From the NCBI GenBank assembly GCA_964524125.1, contig CAZGBY010000012.1:1-33643 (forward strand): DNA of 33,643 bases, given 5' to 3'. The stretch comes from CAG-307 sp964524125 (GTDB lineage: Bacteria > Bacillota_I > Bacilli_A > Acholeplasmatales > Anaeroplasmataceae). A program made the translations under genes and the position numbers. Below the pieces are notes generated by a model. That model was not told the DNA's origin, ran no database searches, and saw only the letters and a list, made by a program, of their open reading frames with translations. This document shows positions 25,306 to 33,065 of this stretch, in pieces (positions within the stretch are counted from its first letter, which is position 1; the number at the start of each line of letters is the position of its first letter).

Positions 25306-25707
25306 AGTTTGTAAATTACATGAAGTAGTAGATATAGGGTCAAAACATTCAATATAACATATACAATTTCCATCAATTGTTAAAGTATAAGAAGTAGCAG
25401 TTAGTGTATTTGTATCATCAGCTTCGAGTAATCTTAAAGTTATATATCTACAAGCTCTTATTGATTCTACTTTAAAATATGTTGTAGTTGTGTCAGAAAC
25501 TCCTATTTTAGCAGTGAGTTCGCCACCACACTTAAGCCCTATTGAAAGTGGTACAGTGTTATTAGTAAACGAAAATAAAGCATTTTGACATGTTACACAG
25601 TTACCTTCTTCAGAAATTACGGCTTCTTTTTGCATTTTATCTATTCTCATAAGTAAATCCATAATATAAGAATCTGAAAATTCTAAATTATTATTTATAT
25701 TATCCAA
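25300..25707 (-). CDS. CotY/CotZ-like spore coat protein
   Basis: 135 residues starting at a TTG (25707-25705), justified by a full AGGAGGTGA site just upstream. The Cys-rich layout matches the CotY/CotZ family: CVTCQNALFSFTNNTVPLSIGLKCGG, then TTYFKVESIRACRYITLRLLEADD and the closing CICYIECFD. Family members form disulphide-linked crust or outer coat layers of endospores. Seven Cys are present. The first 35 residues are a helical, acidic lead. The family call is good. Whether this organism sporulates cannot be told from the window. It could also be a coat-like protein kept for another role. Confidence 0.8.
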   Translation of the reverse strand: MDNINNNLEFSDSYIMDLLMRIDKMQKEAVISEEGNCVTCQNALFSFTNNTVPLSIGLKCGGELTAKIGVSDTTTTYFKVESIRACRYITLRLLEADDTNTLTATSYTLTIDGNCICYIECFDPISTTSCNLQTL

Positions 25708-25795
25708 TATTTCACCTCCTACTTTAAAATATGTTTAAATTATAGAAAATTATATAATTATAGCCTATATTTTCTTTATTTTTAAAACTTGAATC

Positions 25796-25824
25796 TTGAA
25801 TTAATCTTAATAATTCTTTATAAT
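25796..25824 (+). promoter_or_regulatory. Sigma-A type promoter of the EIIB-like/HPr operon
   Basis: -35 TTGAAT (25796-25801), a 17-bp spacer, and -10 TATAAT (25819-25824), about 32 bases ahead of the ATG at 25857. Confidence 0.82.
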
Positions 25825-25856
25825 ATAATAAAAACACAAGATGAGGTGAATTTTAT

Positions 25857-26210
25857 ATGTTGTTAATTTCTAGTTTAGCATTAACTATAATAATCATAGT
25901 TTCAGTTTTAATACTTACATGTGTTATATTATTAATTGTTAAATTAACAAAGAAAGAAAAAGGACAAAAAGTAGATTCTCTATTTATGGAAGAAGTAATT
26001 TCATCACTTGGTGGAATTGATAATATTTTAAGTTATTCAGTTGAAAATGCTAGAGTTAAATTTGAACTTAATGATACTAGTTTAATTAATCAAGTACAAA
26101 TTATGAAGTTATCTCCTAAGGGTGCTTTTATTACTGGTAACAATGTTAAAACATTATTTAAATATGAATCTAAAGAAATAGTTAAAAATTTAGATAAGAT
26201 TAAGAAATAA
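25857..26210 (+). CDS. Membrane-anchored PTS EIIB-like protein lacking the catalytic cysteine
   Basis: 117 residues: one N-terminal membrane helix (about 4-28), a Lys-rich stop (29-38), then a domain (about 43-115) that follows the glucose-family PTS EIIB pattern. LGGIDNILSYSVENAR matches the usual LGGxENIxxxxxCxTR, and ITGNNVKTLFKYESKEIVKNL matches GNxVQVIxGxxxxxVxxxL. The position of the phosphorylated Cys holds Glu63, while the following Arg66 is kept. It therefore cannot relay phosphate by the usual route. The ribosome-binding site is GAGGTG. The HPr gene follows after 15 bases, supporting a link to PTS regulation. EIIB relation is fairly likely; a sensor or binding role is inference. Confidence 0.7.
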   Translation: MLLISSLALTIIIIVSVLILTCVILLIVKLTKKEKGQKVDSLFMEEVISSLGGIDNILSYSVENARVKFELNDTSLINQVQIMKLSPKGAFITGNNVKTLFKYESKEIVKNLDKIKK

Positions 26211-26225
26211 TAAGGAGAGAGGAAA

Positions 26226-26495
26226 ATGGAAAAGACTTTTTTAATTACAGCAGAAGCTGGTATTCATGCAAGACCAGCTACTAATTTAGTTGCAGAAGCT
26301 AATAAGTATAATTCTAATATTGAAGTTAGAATGGATGGAAGAAGTATTAATTTAAAATCTATTATGGGAGTTATGTCGCTTGGCGCTAATAATGGCTCTT
26401 TTATAACTATTGTAGCTGAAGGCGTTGATGAAGCAGAAGCAATATTAGGACTTACTGATAAAATTTATGAATTACATTTAGGAAAAGAGTATTAA
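26226..26495 (+). CDS. ptsH: Phosphocarrier protein HPr
   Basis: General PTS phosphocarrier, 89 residues. The active-site His14 lies in AGIHARPAT and the regulatory Ser45 in LKSIMGVMSLG, the site used by HPr kinase/phosphorylase in Gram-positives. Both are intact, so it can both donate phosphate to sugar permeases and signal through Ser phosphorylation. The usual partner ptsI (Enzyme I) is not adjacent. Instead the gene follows a Cys-less EIIB-like protein and precedes the PopT-PepV frame. The ribosome-binding site is AAGGAGAGAGG. A chromosomal HPr placed away from ptsI is seen in several low-GC lineages. Confidence 0.93.
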   Translation: MEKTFLITAEAGIHARPATNLVAEANKYNSNIEVRMDGRSINLKSIMGVMSLGANNGSFITIVAEGVDEAEAILGLTDKIYELHLGKEY

Positions 26496-26499
26496 TTAT

Positions 26500-28776
26500 A
26501 TGAAAAAAATTATTGATATGTTTAAAGGAATGGCTGTAGGTTTAGCTAATGTAGTTGCTGGACTTTCTGGTGGTACAGTTGCGGTTATTTTAAAAGCATA
26601 TGATAAAATGATTGACTTATTTTCTAACATTATTAAACATCCAATTGTGACTATAAAGAAACATTGGATGTTTATTATTGGTACTCTAATAGGTATTTTA
26701 GGTGGTGCGGTTTTACTTGAGCGTCTTTATAGTTTTGCACCACTTCCAGTATCTTTATTATTTTGTGGAATAGTAATTACTGGATTTATAAAAATGTCTA
26801 AAGAATGTAAGGTAAATCATGGGATCAATAAAAAAGGAATTATTGGTTTTATCATAGCTTTTTTAATAATGATTGGACTACCTTTTATTACAAGTGGTGC
26901 TGATAAAAATTTAGGTTTAAATATTGTAGACTTTATAATACTTATTTGTGTAGGGGCTGTAGCCGCAGCCGCGATGATTATACCAGGTGTTTCAGGTTCA
27001 ATGATACTTGCATCTAGTGGATATTATGATACAACTTTAAAACTTGTAAGTGATTTTGTTGAAGCTTGTTTACATTTAGATTTTAGTATGATTGGACAAC
27101 TTATTGTACAAATTATATTTTTTGGTATTGGTTGTTTAATAGGTTTAGTTGGGTGTGCAGTACTTATTAAAACATTATTTAAGAAATTTAAAGCTATATC
27201 TGACTTTACAGTTTTAGGATTTGTATTTGGTAGTGTATTTGCAATGGTAATTGTTGTATTACTTGATAAAAATAATAATTATTTATTTAATTCAACTAAG
27301 GGTGTATGGATGTGGATTTGTGGTATTATATTATTTATAATAGGACTTTTCTTGGGGTCATTATTAAATAAAGTTAGTGAGGATGATGACATGGAAAAAT
27401 TAAATGAAGAATTCATGAAAAGAGCATCTTTATATAAAGATGAATGGATTTCTTTAACTCAAAAGCTTGTATCTTATAATTCAGTACTTGATGAATATAA
27501 TGAAAATAGTGATGCACCTTTTGGTAAGGGGAACAAAGAAGTGCTTAATTTTATGTTAGAATATGCTCAATCTGAAGGTTTTGAAGTTTATAATTGTGAT
27601 AATTATGCTGGTCATATTTCATTTGGAGAAGGTGAAGAAACATTAGGCATTTTAGCACATTTAGATGTTGTACCTGCAGTAGGAAAATGGACAAATGATC
27701 CGTTTTGTGCAACATTATCTATTGATGGTACAAGACTTACAGGTCGTGGAGTAAATGATGATAAAGGACCACTTGCAGCATCATATATTGCACTTAAAAT
27801 TTTAAGAGATATGAATGTTGTTCCTAATAAGAAAATACTTCTTATTATGGGCTGTGATGAAGAAACTGGTTCTCGTTGCTTAGAACATTATTTTTCAGTA
27901 AATCCTATGCCTGAAATTGGATTTTCTCCAGATGCATGTTTTCCATGTATAAATGGTGAAAAGGTTGGGATTCATTATGACATTGAAGGTAAGATGGAAT
28001 CTCATATTGTATCATTTTATGCAGGAGAACGTTATAATATAGTACCAGATGAAGCTAAAATGACATTAGATATTAATTTAGAAAAAGAATATTTAAGTTT
28101 CTTAGAAGAAAATAATTATAAAGGTGAAATAAAAGATGGAGTTTATATTGCATATGGTGTATCTGCACATGCAATGTCACCACAAAAAGGGAAGAATGCT
28201 ACATTTATTTTATTTGAATTTATAAATAAATATGCTAAATGTACTTTATCTGAATTTATGTCAAACTATTTGATAAATGATTTTTATGGTGAAAAGCTTG
28301 GCATTAATGTATATCACGATGAAATGAAAGAACTAACTCAAAATGTAGGAATTGTTAAAATAGAAAATGGTAATGTATTTATTGGTGTTGATGTAAGATG
28401 TCCTATAGAAAATCATGAATCATTGATGCAAACTCAACTTGATAAAGCACTTTATAATACAAGTTTAACTGCAAATGTTAAACAAGGTGGAAAACTACAT
28501 TTTGTACCTAAAGATTCTTATTTAGTTAAAACTTTAATGTCTGCTTATAAAGATATTACAAATGATAATGTAAATGAATCATATACTATTGGCGGTGGTA
28601 CATATGCTAAATTTATTGATAATGCAGTAGCGTTTGGACCTCAATTTATTGGTAGAGAAGATGTAGATCATCAAGCTGATGAATATGTTTATGTTGATGA
28701 TTTTATAAAAACAATAGCGATTTATACAAATGCTATTTATAGGTTGGTAACAAATAATGAGACTAAGAAATGTTAA
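26500..28776 (+). CDS. Fusion: DUF368 (PopT-type) membrane transporter plus PepV-type dipeptidase
   Basis: One uninterrupted 758-residue frame. Residues 1-297 form a DUF368 protein with about eight membrane helices and both hallmark repeats, VVAGLSGGTVAVIL (18-31; Ala where Pro is usual) and AAAMIIPGVSGSMIL. DUF368/PopT proteins recycle undecaprenyl phosphate across the membrane. Residues 298-758 are a complete Sapep/PepV dinuclear dipeptidase: His387-Leu-Asp389, Asp420 (GRGVNDDKG), Glu454-Glu455, Asp478 and His724. The junction Met298 (27391) has its own GAGG eight bases upstream, so a free PepV may also be made. Both parts are full length. It is preceded by ptsH after four bases and overlaps trmB by 20 bases. 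Confidence 0.88.
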   Translation: MKKIIDMFKGMAVGLANVVAGLSGGTVAVILKAYDKMIDLFSNIIKHPIVTIKKHWMFIIGTLIGILGGAVLLERLYSFAPLPVSLLFCGIVITGFIKMSKECKVNHGINKKGIIGFIIAFLIMIGLPFITSGADKNLGLNIVDFIILICVGAVAAAAMIIPGVSGSMILASSGYYDTTLKLVSDFVEACLHLDFSMIGQLIVQIIFFGIGCLIGLVGCAVLIKTLFKKFKAISDFTVLGFVFGSVFAMVIVVLLDKNNNYLFNSTKGVWMWICGIILFIIGLFLGSLLNKVSEDDDMEKLNEEFMKRASLYKDEWISLTQKLVSYNSVLDEYNENSDAPFGKGNKEVLNFMLEYAQSEGFEVYNCDNYAGHISFGEGEETLGILAHLDVVPAVGKWTNDPFCATLSIDGTRLTGRGVNDDKGPLAASYIALKILRDMNVVPNKKILLIMGCDEETGSRCLEHYFSVNPMPEIGFSPDACFPCINGEKVGIHYDIEGKMESHIVSFYAGERYNIVPDEAKMTLDINLEKEYLSFLEENNYKGEIKDGVYIAYGVSAHAMSPQKGKNATFILFEFINKYAKCTLSEFMSNYLINDFYGEKLGINVYHDEMKELTQNVGIVKIENGNVFIGVDVRCPIENHESLMQTQLDKALYNTSLTANVKQGGKLHFVPKDSYLVKTLMSAYKDITNDNVNESYTIGGGTYAKFIDNAVAFGPQFIGREDVDHQADEYVYVDDFIKTIAIYTNAIYRLVTNNETKKC

Positions 28777-29446
28777 AAATGCTTATGAAGATTTATTAAA
28801 GGACACTAAATATTTTATTCCAAATCCAAAAGATTTTAAGGGGAATTGGAATAAAGAAGTATTTAAAAATAATAATCCTATCCATATTGAAGTTGGTTGT
28901 GGTAAAGGTCAATTTATGATGGGACTTGCTAAGGTATATCCTGATATAAACTTTATCGCAATTGAAAAATTTGATAGTGTCTTAATAAGAACATTACAAA
29001 AAGTTCAAGAAGAGGATATTCCTAATTTAAGATTAGTATTACTTGATGCTTTAATGCTTAATGAAGTATTTGAAAATGGTGAAATAGATGAAATTTATCT
29101 AAATTTTTCAGACCCATGGCCAAAGAGTCGTCATGCTAAAAGAAGATTAACCTCATATATTTATTTAAATATATTTGAAAATATCTTAAAGAATGATGGG
29201 GCAATAATACAAAAAACTGATAATAGATTATTATTTGAATCATCTTTAGAATCATTTTCACAAAATAATTGGTATTTGTCAAATATATATTTAGATCTTC
29301 ATAAGACGGATTTATTTAATATTACTACAGAATATGAGGATAAATGGTCTAAAAAAGGTCCTATTTATAGACTTGAAGCCAGAAAAATAAAAGATCCTAA
29401 TAGATTGGGTCAAAAAAATAAAAATAGTTTAGAAAGTCAATTATAG
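28757..29446 (+). CDS. trmB: tRNA (guanine-N7-)-methyltransferase
   Basis: Forms m7G46 in tRNA from S-adenosylmethionine. 229 residues with the SAM-binding IEVGCGKGQFM, the acidic FIAIEKFDSVLIRTLQK, and the family signature NFSDPWPKSRHAKRR, which holds catalytic and tRNA contacts, then KTDNRLLFESSLE and TEYEDKW near the end. Length fits the family. The ATG lies inside the end of the PopT-PepV frame (20-base overlap), so translation is probably coupled. The distal part of the gene runs into its own terminator. Confidence 0.95.
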   Translation: MRLRNVKNAYEDLLKDTKYFIPNPKDFKGNWNKEVFKNNNPIHIEVGCGKGQFMMGLAKVYPDINFIAIEKFDSVLIRTLQKVQEEDIPNLRLVLLDALMLNEVFENGEIDEIYLNFSDPWPKSRHAKRRLTSYIYLNIFENILKNDGAIIQKTDNRLLFESSLESFSQNNWYLSNIYLDLHKTDLFNITTEYEDKWSKKGPIYRLEARKIKDPNRLGQKNKNSLESQL

Positions 29447-29459
29447 AGATTGGCTTTTT
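29435..29459 (+). terminator. Terminator of the EIIB-like/HPr/PopT-PepV/trmB operon
   Basis: AGTCAAT (29435-29441) pairs with ATTGGCT (29449-29455) with one G-U pair, then T to 29459. The 5' arm is within the trmB coding end. Confidence 0.75.
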
Positions 29460-29511
29460 AAATTTTTTGTTGTGTATGTTAAATATTTCACTTTATTTTC
29501 ACAAAAGGAAA

Positions 29512-29520
29512 TGATATAAT
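29512..29520 (+). promoter_or_regulatory. Extended -10 promoter of the response regulator operon
   Basis: TGATATAAT is an extended -10 (TGn plus TATAAT at 29515-29520). The best -35 at 17 bp, TTTATT (29492-29497), is weak, which fits an extended -10 promoter or an activated one. Confidence 0.55.
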
Positions 29521-29546
29521 CATTATAGTGTTGTGAGGTTTTACTT

Positions 29547-30200
29547 ATGAAATTATTAATTGTAGATGATGATAAAACATTAAATGATGAACTGACAAAT
29601 GAAATGATAAATTCGGGTATTGATGCAATTAGTTGTTATAACGGTGTTGATGCTTTAAATTATTTAGTGTCAAATCAATGTGATATTGTTTTGATGGATG
29701 TTGATATGCCATCATTAGATGGTATATCTACTTTAAAAAAAATAAAAGAAAGTTCTAATTTGCCTGTTATTTTGACATCAGAAAGAACGTCTAAAATTGA
29801 TGTAATATTTGCGTATGAATCAGGATGTATAGACTATATTAGAAAACCTTATTTTAAAGAAGAAATAGTATGGAAAATTAAAAATTGGATGAATCAAAAA
29901 GCTAATAAGCATCTAAGATATGGTGCTGTTGAACTTGATTTAGAAGGTAGAGCTGTTTATGTAGATGGAAAAGAAAAATCAGTAACCCAAAAAGAATATC
30001 AATTGCTTAAATATTTAACAGAACATAATGGTATTGCAATAGAAAGAGAAAAATTATTAAATGATGTTTGGGGTTATGGATTCTTTGGTGATGATAGAAC
30101 AATTGATACTCATATAAAAATGTTAAGAAATACTTTAGAAAATCATAAAGATTATATTCAAACGATTCGTGGTTATGGATATAAATTTGAGGTGAAATAA
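29547..30200 (+). CDS. OmpR/PhoB family response regulator, no adjacent kinase
   Basis: A 217-residue two-domain regulator. The receiver (1-~118) has the acidic pair Asp7-Asp8, the phosphorylation site Asp51 (LMDVDMP), Thr77 and Lys100-Pro101. The Trans_reg_C winged helix (about 125-217) is typical: LDLEGRAVYVDGKEKSVTQKEYQLLKYL, EKLLNDVWGYGFFGDDRTIDTHIKMLR and IRGYGYKFE. The receiver is intact and should be phosphorylatable. No histidine kinase gene follows; the next gene overlaps by one base and is a metabolic fusion. It could be served by a distant kinase. Targets unknown. Confidence 0.93.
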   Translation: MKLLIVDDDKTLNDELTNEMINSGIDAISCYNGVDALNYLVSNQCDIVLMDVDMPSLDGISTLKKIKESSNLPVILTSERTSKIDVIFAYESGCIDYIRKPYFKEEIVWKIKNWMNQKANKHLRYGAVELDLEGRAVYVDGKEKSVTQKEYQLLKYLTEHNGIAIEREKLLNDVWGYGFFGDDRTIDTHIKMLRNTLENHKDYIQTIRGYGYKFEVK

Positions 30201-31696
30201 TGGCTTCTTATTTTTTAATGGGTGGACATGATTTTGATTTAGGTAAATCTTATATTTTAGAAAGATTATTAAATTTAACAAAAAAAGAATGTCCTAATAT
30301 ATTATTTGTACCACTTGCAGGTTATGATTCAAATAGAACCATTGATAATTTTAAAATAGAACTTAAAGATTTAACTTATAATTTAGAAGTTTTATATTTG
30401 ACTAAATTACCTCTATATGATGATATTATTAAATTAATAGATAATTGTGATATTTTATATTTTAGTGGTGGAAGTACCATATTTTTAGTTGATTTTTTAT
30501 TGAAAAATAAGTATAATAAAATACTGGACTATGCATCTGAAAAAAATATAATAATTGCTGGCGTATCAGCTGGAGCTAATATGTTATCACAGTATGGTTT
30601 AACTGATATTGAATCATATGAAGATAATGGGAATTATTATAATTATAAAATTTATAAGGGTCTAGGATATATAAATATTGGATTTTGTCCACATTTTGAT
30701 TTAAATGATAGAATTTTATATTTTAAAGATTATGTTATAAAAAATAACATAAATGCATATGCATGTGAAGAAGATAGTGCTATATATATTAAAGATAATA
30801 ATATTCAAATCTTTAAAATACCTAAACAAAATGTTTATTCATTTAAGAAAGAAAGTAATTTTATGATGGAAAAGATGAAATTAAATAATTTAATTACTTT
30901 AGGTCCTAGTGGTACTTTTAGTGATTTAGCAGCAAAATTAGTAAGTGAAAAAAATAATATAGATTATAATATTTGCCTATATCCTACAATTTCACTTACA
31001 GCTAAAGAAATAGCTAAAAATGGTTATGGTATCTTACCATTTGAAAATACCTTAGATGGTTATGTACAAGAAACATTAGATATGCTTAATAAATATAACC
31101 TTTATATTGAAAGTGAAATATCATTACCTATCCATTTTTGTTTTATATCAAAATCAAGTGATATATCTAAAGTGAAAAAAATATATGTTCAATTTAAAGC
31201 TAAAGGGCAATGTCTAGATTTTATAAATGAACATAAATTTGAAGTTATCGAAACTGAAAGTAATATAATATCTTACGACAAACTTAAAAATTCTGGTGAA
31301 ACATATGGTGCAATAGTACCAATACACTTAGATACATCTTATTTTAAATTGAGAATTGATAATGTAGAAGATAGTAATAATAACTTTACTAGATTTTTAG
31401 TACTTTCAACTGAGATGAATAATGAAATATCTTTAAATTCTAAATGCTCATTAATACTTGAAGCTTTAATTGATGAACCTGGTATTCTTATAGAAGCGTT
31501 AGTTAAGTTTTATGCACTTAGAATTAATTTAAATGCTATAATGTCTAGACCTACTAAAGAAGGTTTAGGTAAGTATTATTTTTATACTGAATTTTTAGCA
31601 TCTGGAAATATTAATGAGATTCAAGGTTTAATTGAAAGAATTAACTCAGAAGGTAAATTTAAAATTAAATGTCTTGGATTTTATAATAAATTATAA
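30200..31696 (+). CDS. pheA: Fusion: S51 peptidase E-like domain plus prephenate dehydratase with ACT domain
   Basis: 498 residues. Residues 1-~221 resemble peptidase family S51: FLMGGHDFDLG, ILYFSGGSTIFLVDFL, and the nucleophile Ser123 in IAGVSAGANML, with His in CPHFD. Residues ~230-410 are prephenate dehydratase: LGPSGTFSDLAA, ILPFENTLDGYVQETLDML (Glu282) and the catalytic Thr397-Arg-Phe399. Residues ~415-498 are an ACT regulatory domain (EALIDEPGILIEAL, MSRPTKEGLGKYYFYTEF) that would sense phenylalanine. PDT converts prephenate to phenylpyruvate. No strong internal ribosome-binding site is seen at Met222, Met223 or Met226, so a true fusion is likely. The other aromatic genes are not nearby. 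Confidence 0.85.
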   Translation: MASYFLMGGHDFDLGKSYILERLLNLTKKECPNILFVPLAGYDSNRTIDNFKIELKDLTYNLEVLYLTKLPLYDDIIKLIDNCDILYFSGGSTIFLVDFLLKNKYNKILDYASEKNIIIAGVSAGANMLSQYGLTDIESYEDNGNYYNYKIYKGLGYINIGFCPHFDLNDRILYFKDYVIKNNINAYACEEDSAIYIKDNNIQIFKIPKQNVYSFKKESNFMMEKMKLNNLITLGPSGTFSDLAAKLVSEKNNIDYNICLYPTISLTAKEIAKNGYGILPFENTLDGYVQETLDMLNKYNLYIESEISLPIHFCFISKSSDISKVKKIYVQFKAKGQCLDFINEHKFEVIETESNIISYDKLKNSGETYGAIVPIHLDTSYFKLRIDNVEDSNNNFTRFLVLSTEMNNEISLNSKCSLILEALIDEPGILIEALVKFYALRINLNAIMSRPTKEGLGKYYFYTEFLASGNINEIQGLIERINSEGKFKIKCLGFYNKL

Positions 31697-31718
31697 GAAA
31701 GGTTATTGGTGAATATTT

Positions 31719-33017
31719 ATGAGAATGATCGATTTGATCGAAAAGAAAAGAGATGGCTATAAACTATCTCAAGAAGAAATTAATTTTATCATTGAAGGAT
31801 ACACTAAAGGTGAAATTCCAGATTATCAAGTATCTGCATTTTTAATGGCTGTATACTGCAAGGGTATGGATGATGAAGAATCTACTAATTTAGCACTTGC
31901 TATGCTTGAATCTGGAGATAAACTTGACTTATCAGAAATTGAAGGAGTAAAAGTAGATAAGCATTCAACTGGTGGAGTTGGAGATAAAACTTCTTTAGTT
32001 TTAGCACCACTTGTAGCTTCATTTGGTTGTAATTTTGCTAAGATGTCTGGACGTGGACTTGGACATACTGGTGGTACACTTGATAAACTTGAATCAATTG
32101 AAGGATTTAATATTGCAGTTTCTCCTGAAGATTTTATTAAGCAAGTTAAGAAGACACAAATTGCAATCGTAGGACAAACTGGTAACTTAACTCCAGCTGA
32201 TAAGAAATTATATGCATTAAGAGATGTTACAGCTACAGTTTCTTCAATACCTTTAATTGCATCTTCAATTATGTCTAAAAAACTTGCATCTGGAGCTAAT
32301 GCTATTTGTCTTGATGTTAAGGTTGGTGCAGGTGCATTTATGAAAAACATTGATGATGCTAGAAAACTTGCAAAATTAATGTGTCAAATTGGTACTAACT
32401 GTGGTCGTCATATGACTGCTGTATTAACTAATATGGAAGAACCTTTAGGTTTGGCAGTTGGTAATGCTCTTGAAGTTAAAGAAGCTATTGCTACATTAAA
32501 TGGTAATGGTCCTAAGGATTTATTAAACTTATGTTTAGAAATTGGTTCTTATTTACTTGTTGATGCTAAGAAGTTTACAACATTAGAAGAAGCTAAAGCG
32601 GCTATGATTGAAAATATTAACAATAAGAAAGCATTAGGTAAGTTAATTGAACTTGTTGAAGCTCAAGGAGGTAATACTAACTATATTACTAATCCAGAAT
32701 TATTTGCAAAAGCAAATGAAGTTGTAGAAGTTAAGGCTTTAAAATCTGGTTGTGTAAATCATATTGATGCTTTAGGTATTGGACATGCTGCTATGATTTT
32801 AGGTGCTGGACGTGAAACTCTAGAAGATAAGATTGATATGGCTGTAGGTATTGTACTTAATAAGAAGGTTGGAGATATGGTTAAAGAAGGAGACGTTCTT
32901 TGCTATATTCATACTAATGGTAAGAATACTGAAGAATCTTGTAAGAAGGCTTTAGAAGCGTTCAATATTACTGATGAAAAAGTAGAATCTAAATTAATTT
33001 TAGATATCATTAGATAA
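31719..33017 (+). CDS. pdp: Pyrimidine-nucleoside phosphorylase
   Basis: Splits uridine, thymidine or deoxyuridine with phosphate into base and (deoxy)ribose-1-phosphate for nucleoside salvage. 432 residues, dimeric family II phosphorylase. Signature SGRGLGHTGGTLDKLE at 110-125; the phosphate and substrate loop KHSTGGVGD starts at Lys81; TGNLTPADKKLYALRDVTATV and the C-terminal lipoyl-like domain (VGDMVKEGDVLCYIHTN) are present. Thymidine-specific DeoA is the alternative; the length and sequence style favour the broad Gram-positive enzyme. Codons here are less AT-extreme (more GGT/CTT), as expected for a well-expressed gene. It ends with a strong terminator. Confidence 0.95.
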   Translation: MRMIDLIEKKRDGYKLSQEEINFIIEGYTKGEIPDYQVSAFLMAVYCKGMDDEESTNLALAMLESGDKLDLSEIEGVKVDKHSTGGVGDKTSLVLAPLVASFGCNFAKMSGRGLGHTGGTLDKLESIEGFNIAVSPEDFIKQVKKTQIAIVGQTGNLTPADKKLYALRDVTATVSSIPLIASSIMSKKLASGANAICLDVKVGAGAFMKNIDDARKLAKLMCQIGTNCGRHMTAVLTNMEEPLGLAVGNALEVKEAIATLNGNGPKDLLNLCLEIGSYLLVDAKKFTTLEEAKAAMIENINNKKALGKLIELVEAQGGNTNYITNPELFAKANEVVEVKALKSGCVNHIDALGIGHAAMILGAGRETLEDKIDMAVGIVLNKKVGDMVKEGDVLCYIHTNGKNTEESCKKALEAFNITDEKVESKLILDIIR

Positions 33018-33033
33018 TTTAAGACGATTGGTT

Positions 33034-33065
33034 CAAAACATTCACGTTAGTGGATGTTTTGTTTT
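33034..33065 (+). terminator. Terminator of the phosphorylase gene
   Basis: CAAAACATTCAC (33034-33045) pairs with GTGGATGTTTTG (33050-33061) with one T-G wobble and a GTTA loop, followed by TTTTG. Confidence 0.88.

Noticed and set aside
25725..25753. Sporulation sigma-E/K-like promoter (ATA, 17 bp, CATATTTTA) upstream of the CotY/CotZ-like gene
   Set aside because: A start seven bases downstream would fall inside the ribosome-binding site, and such AT-rich matches are expected by chance here.
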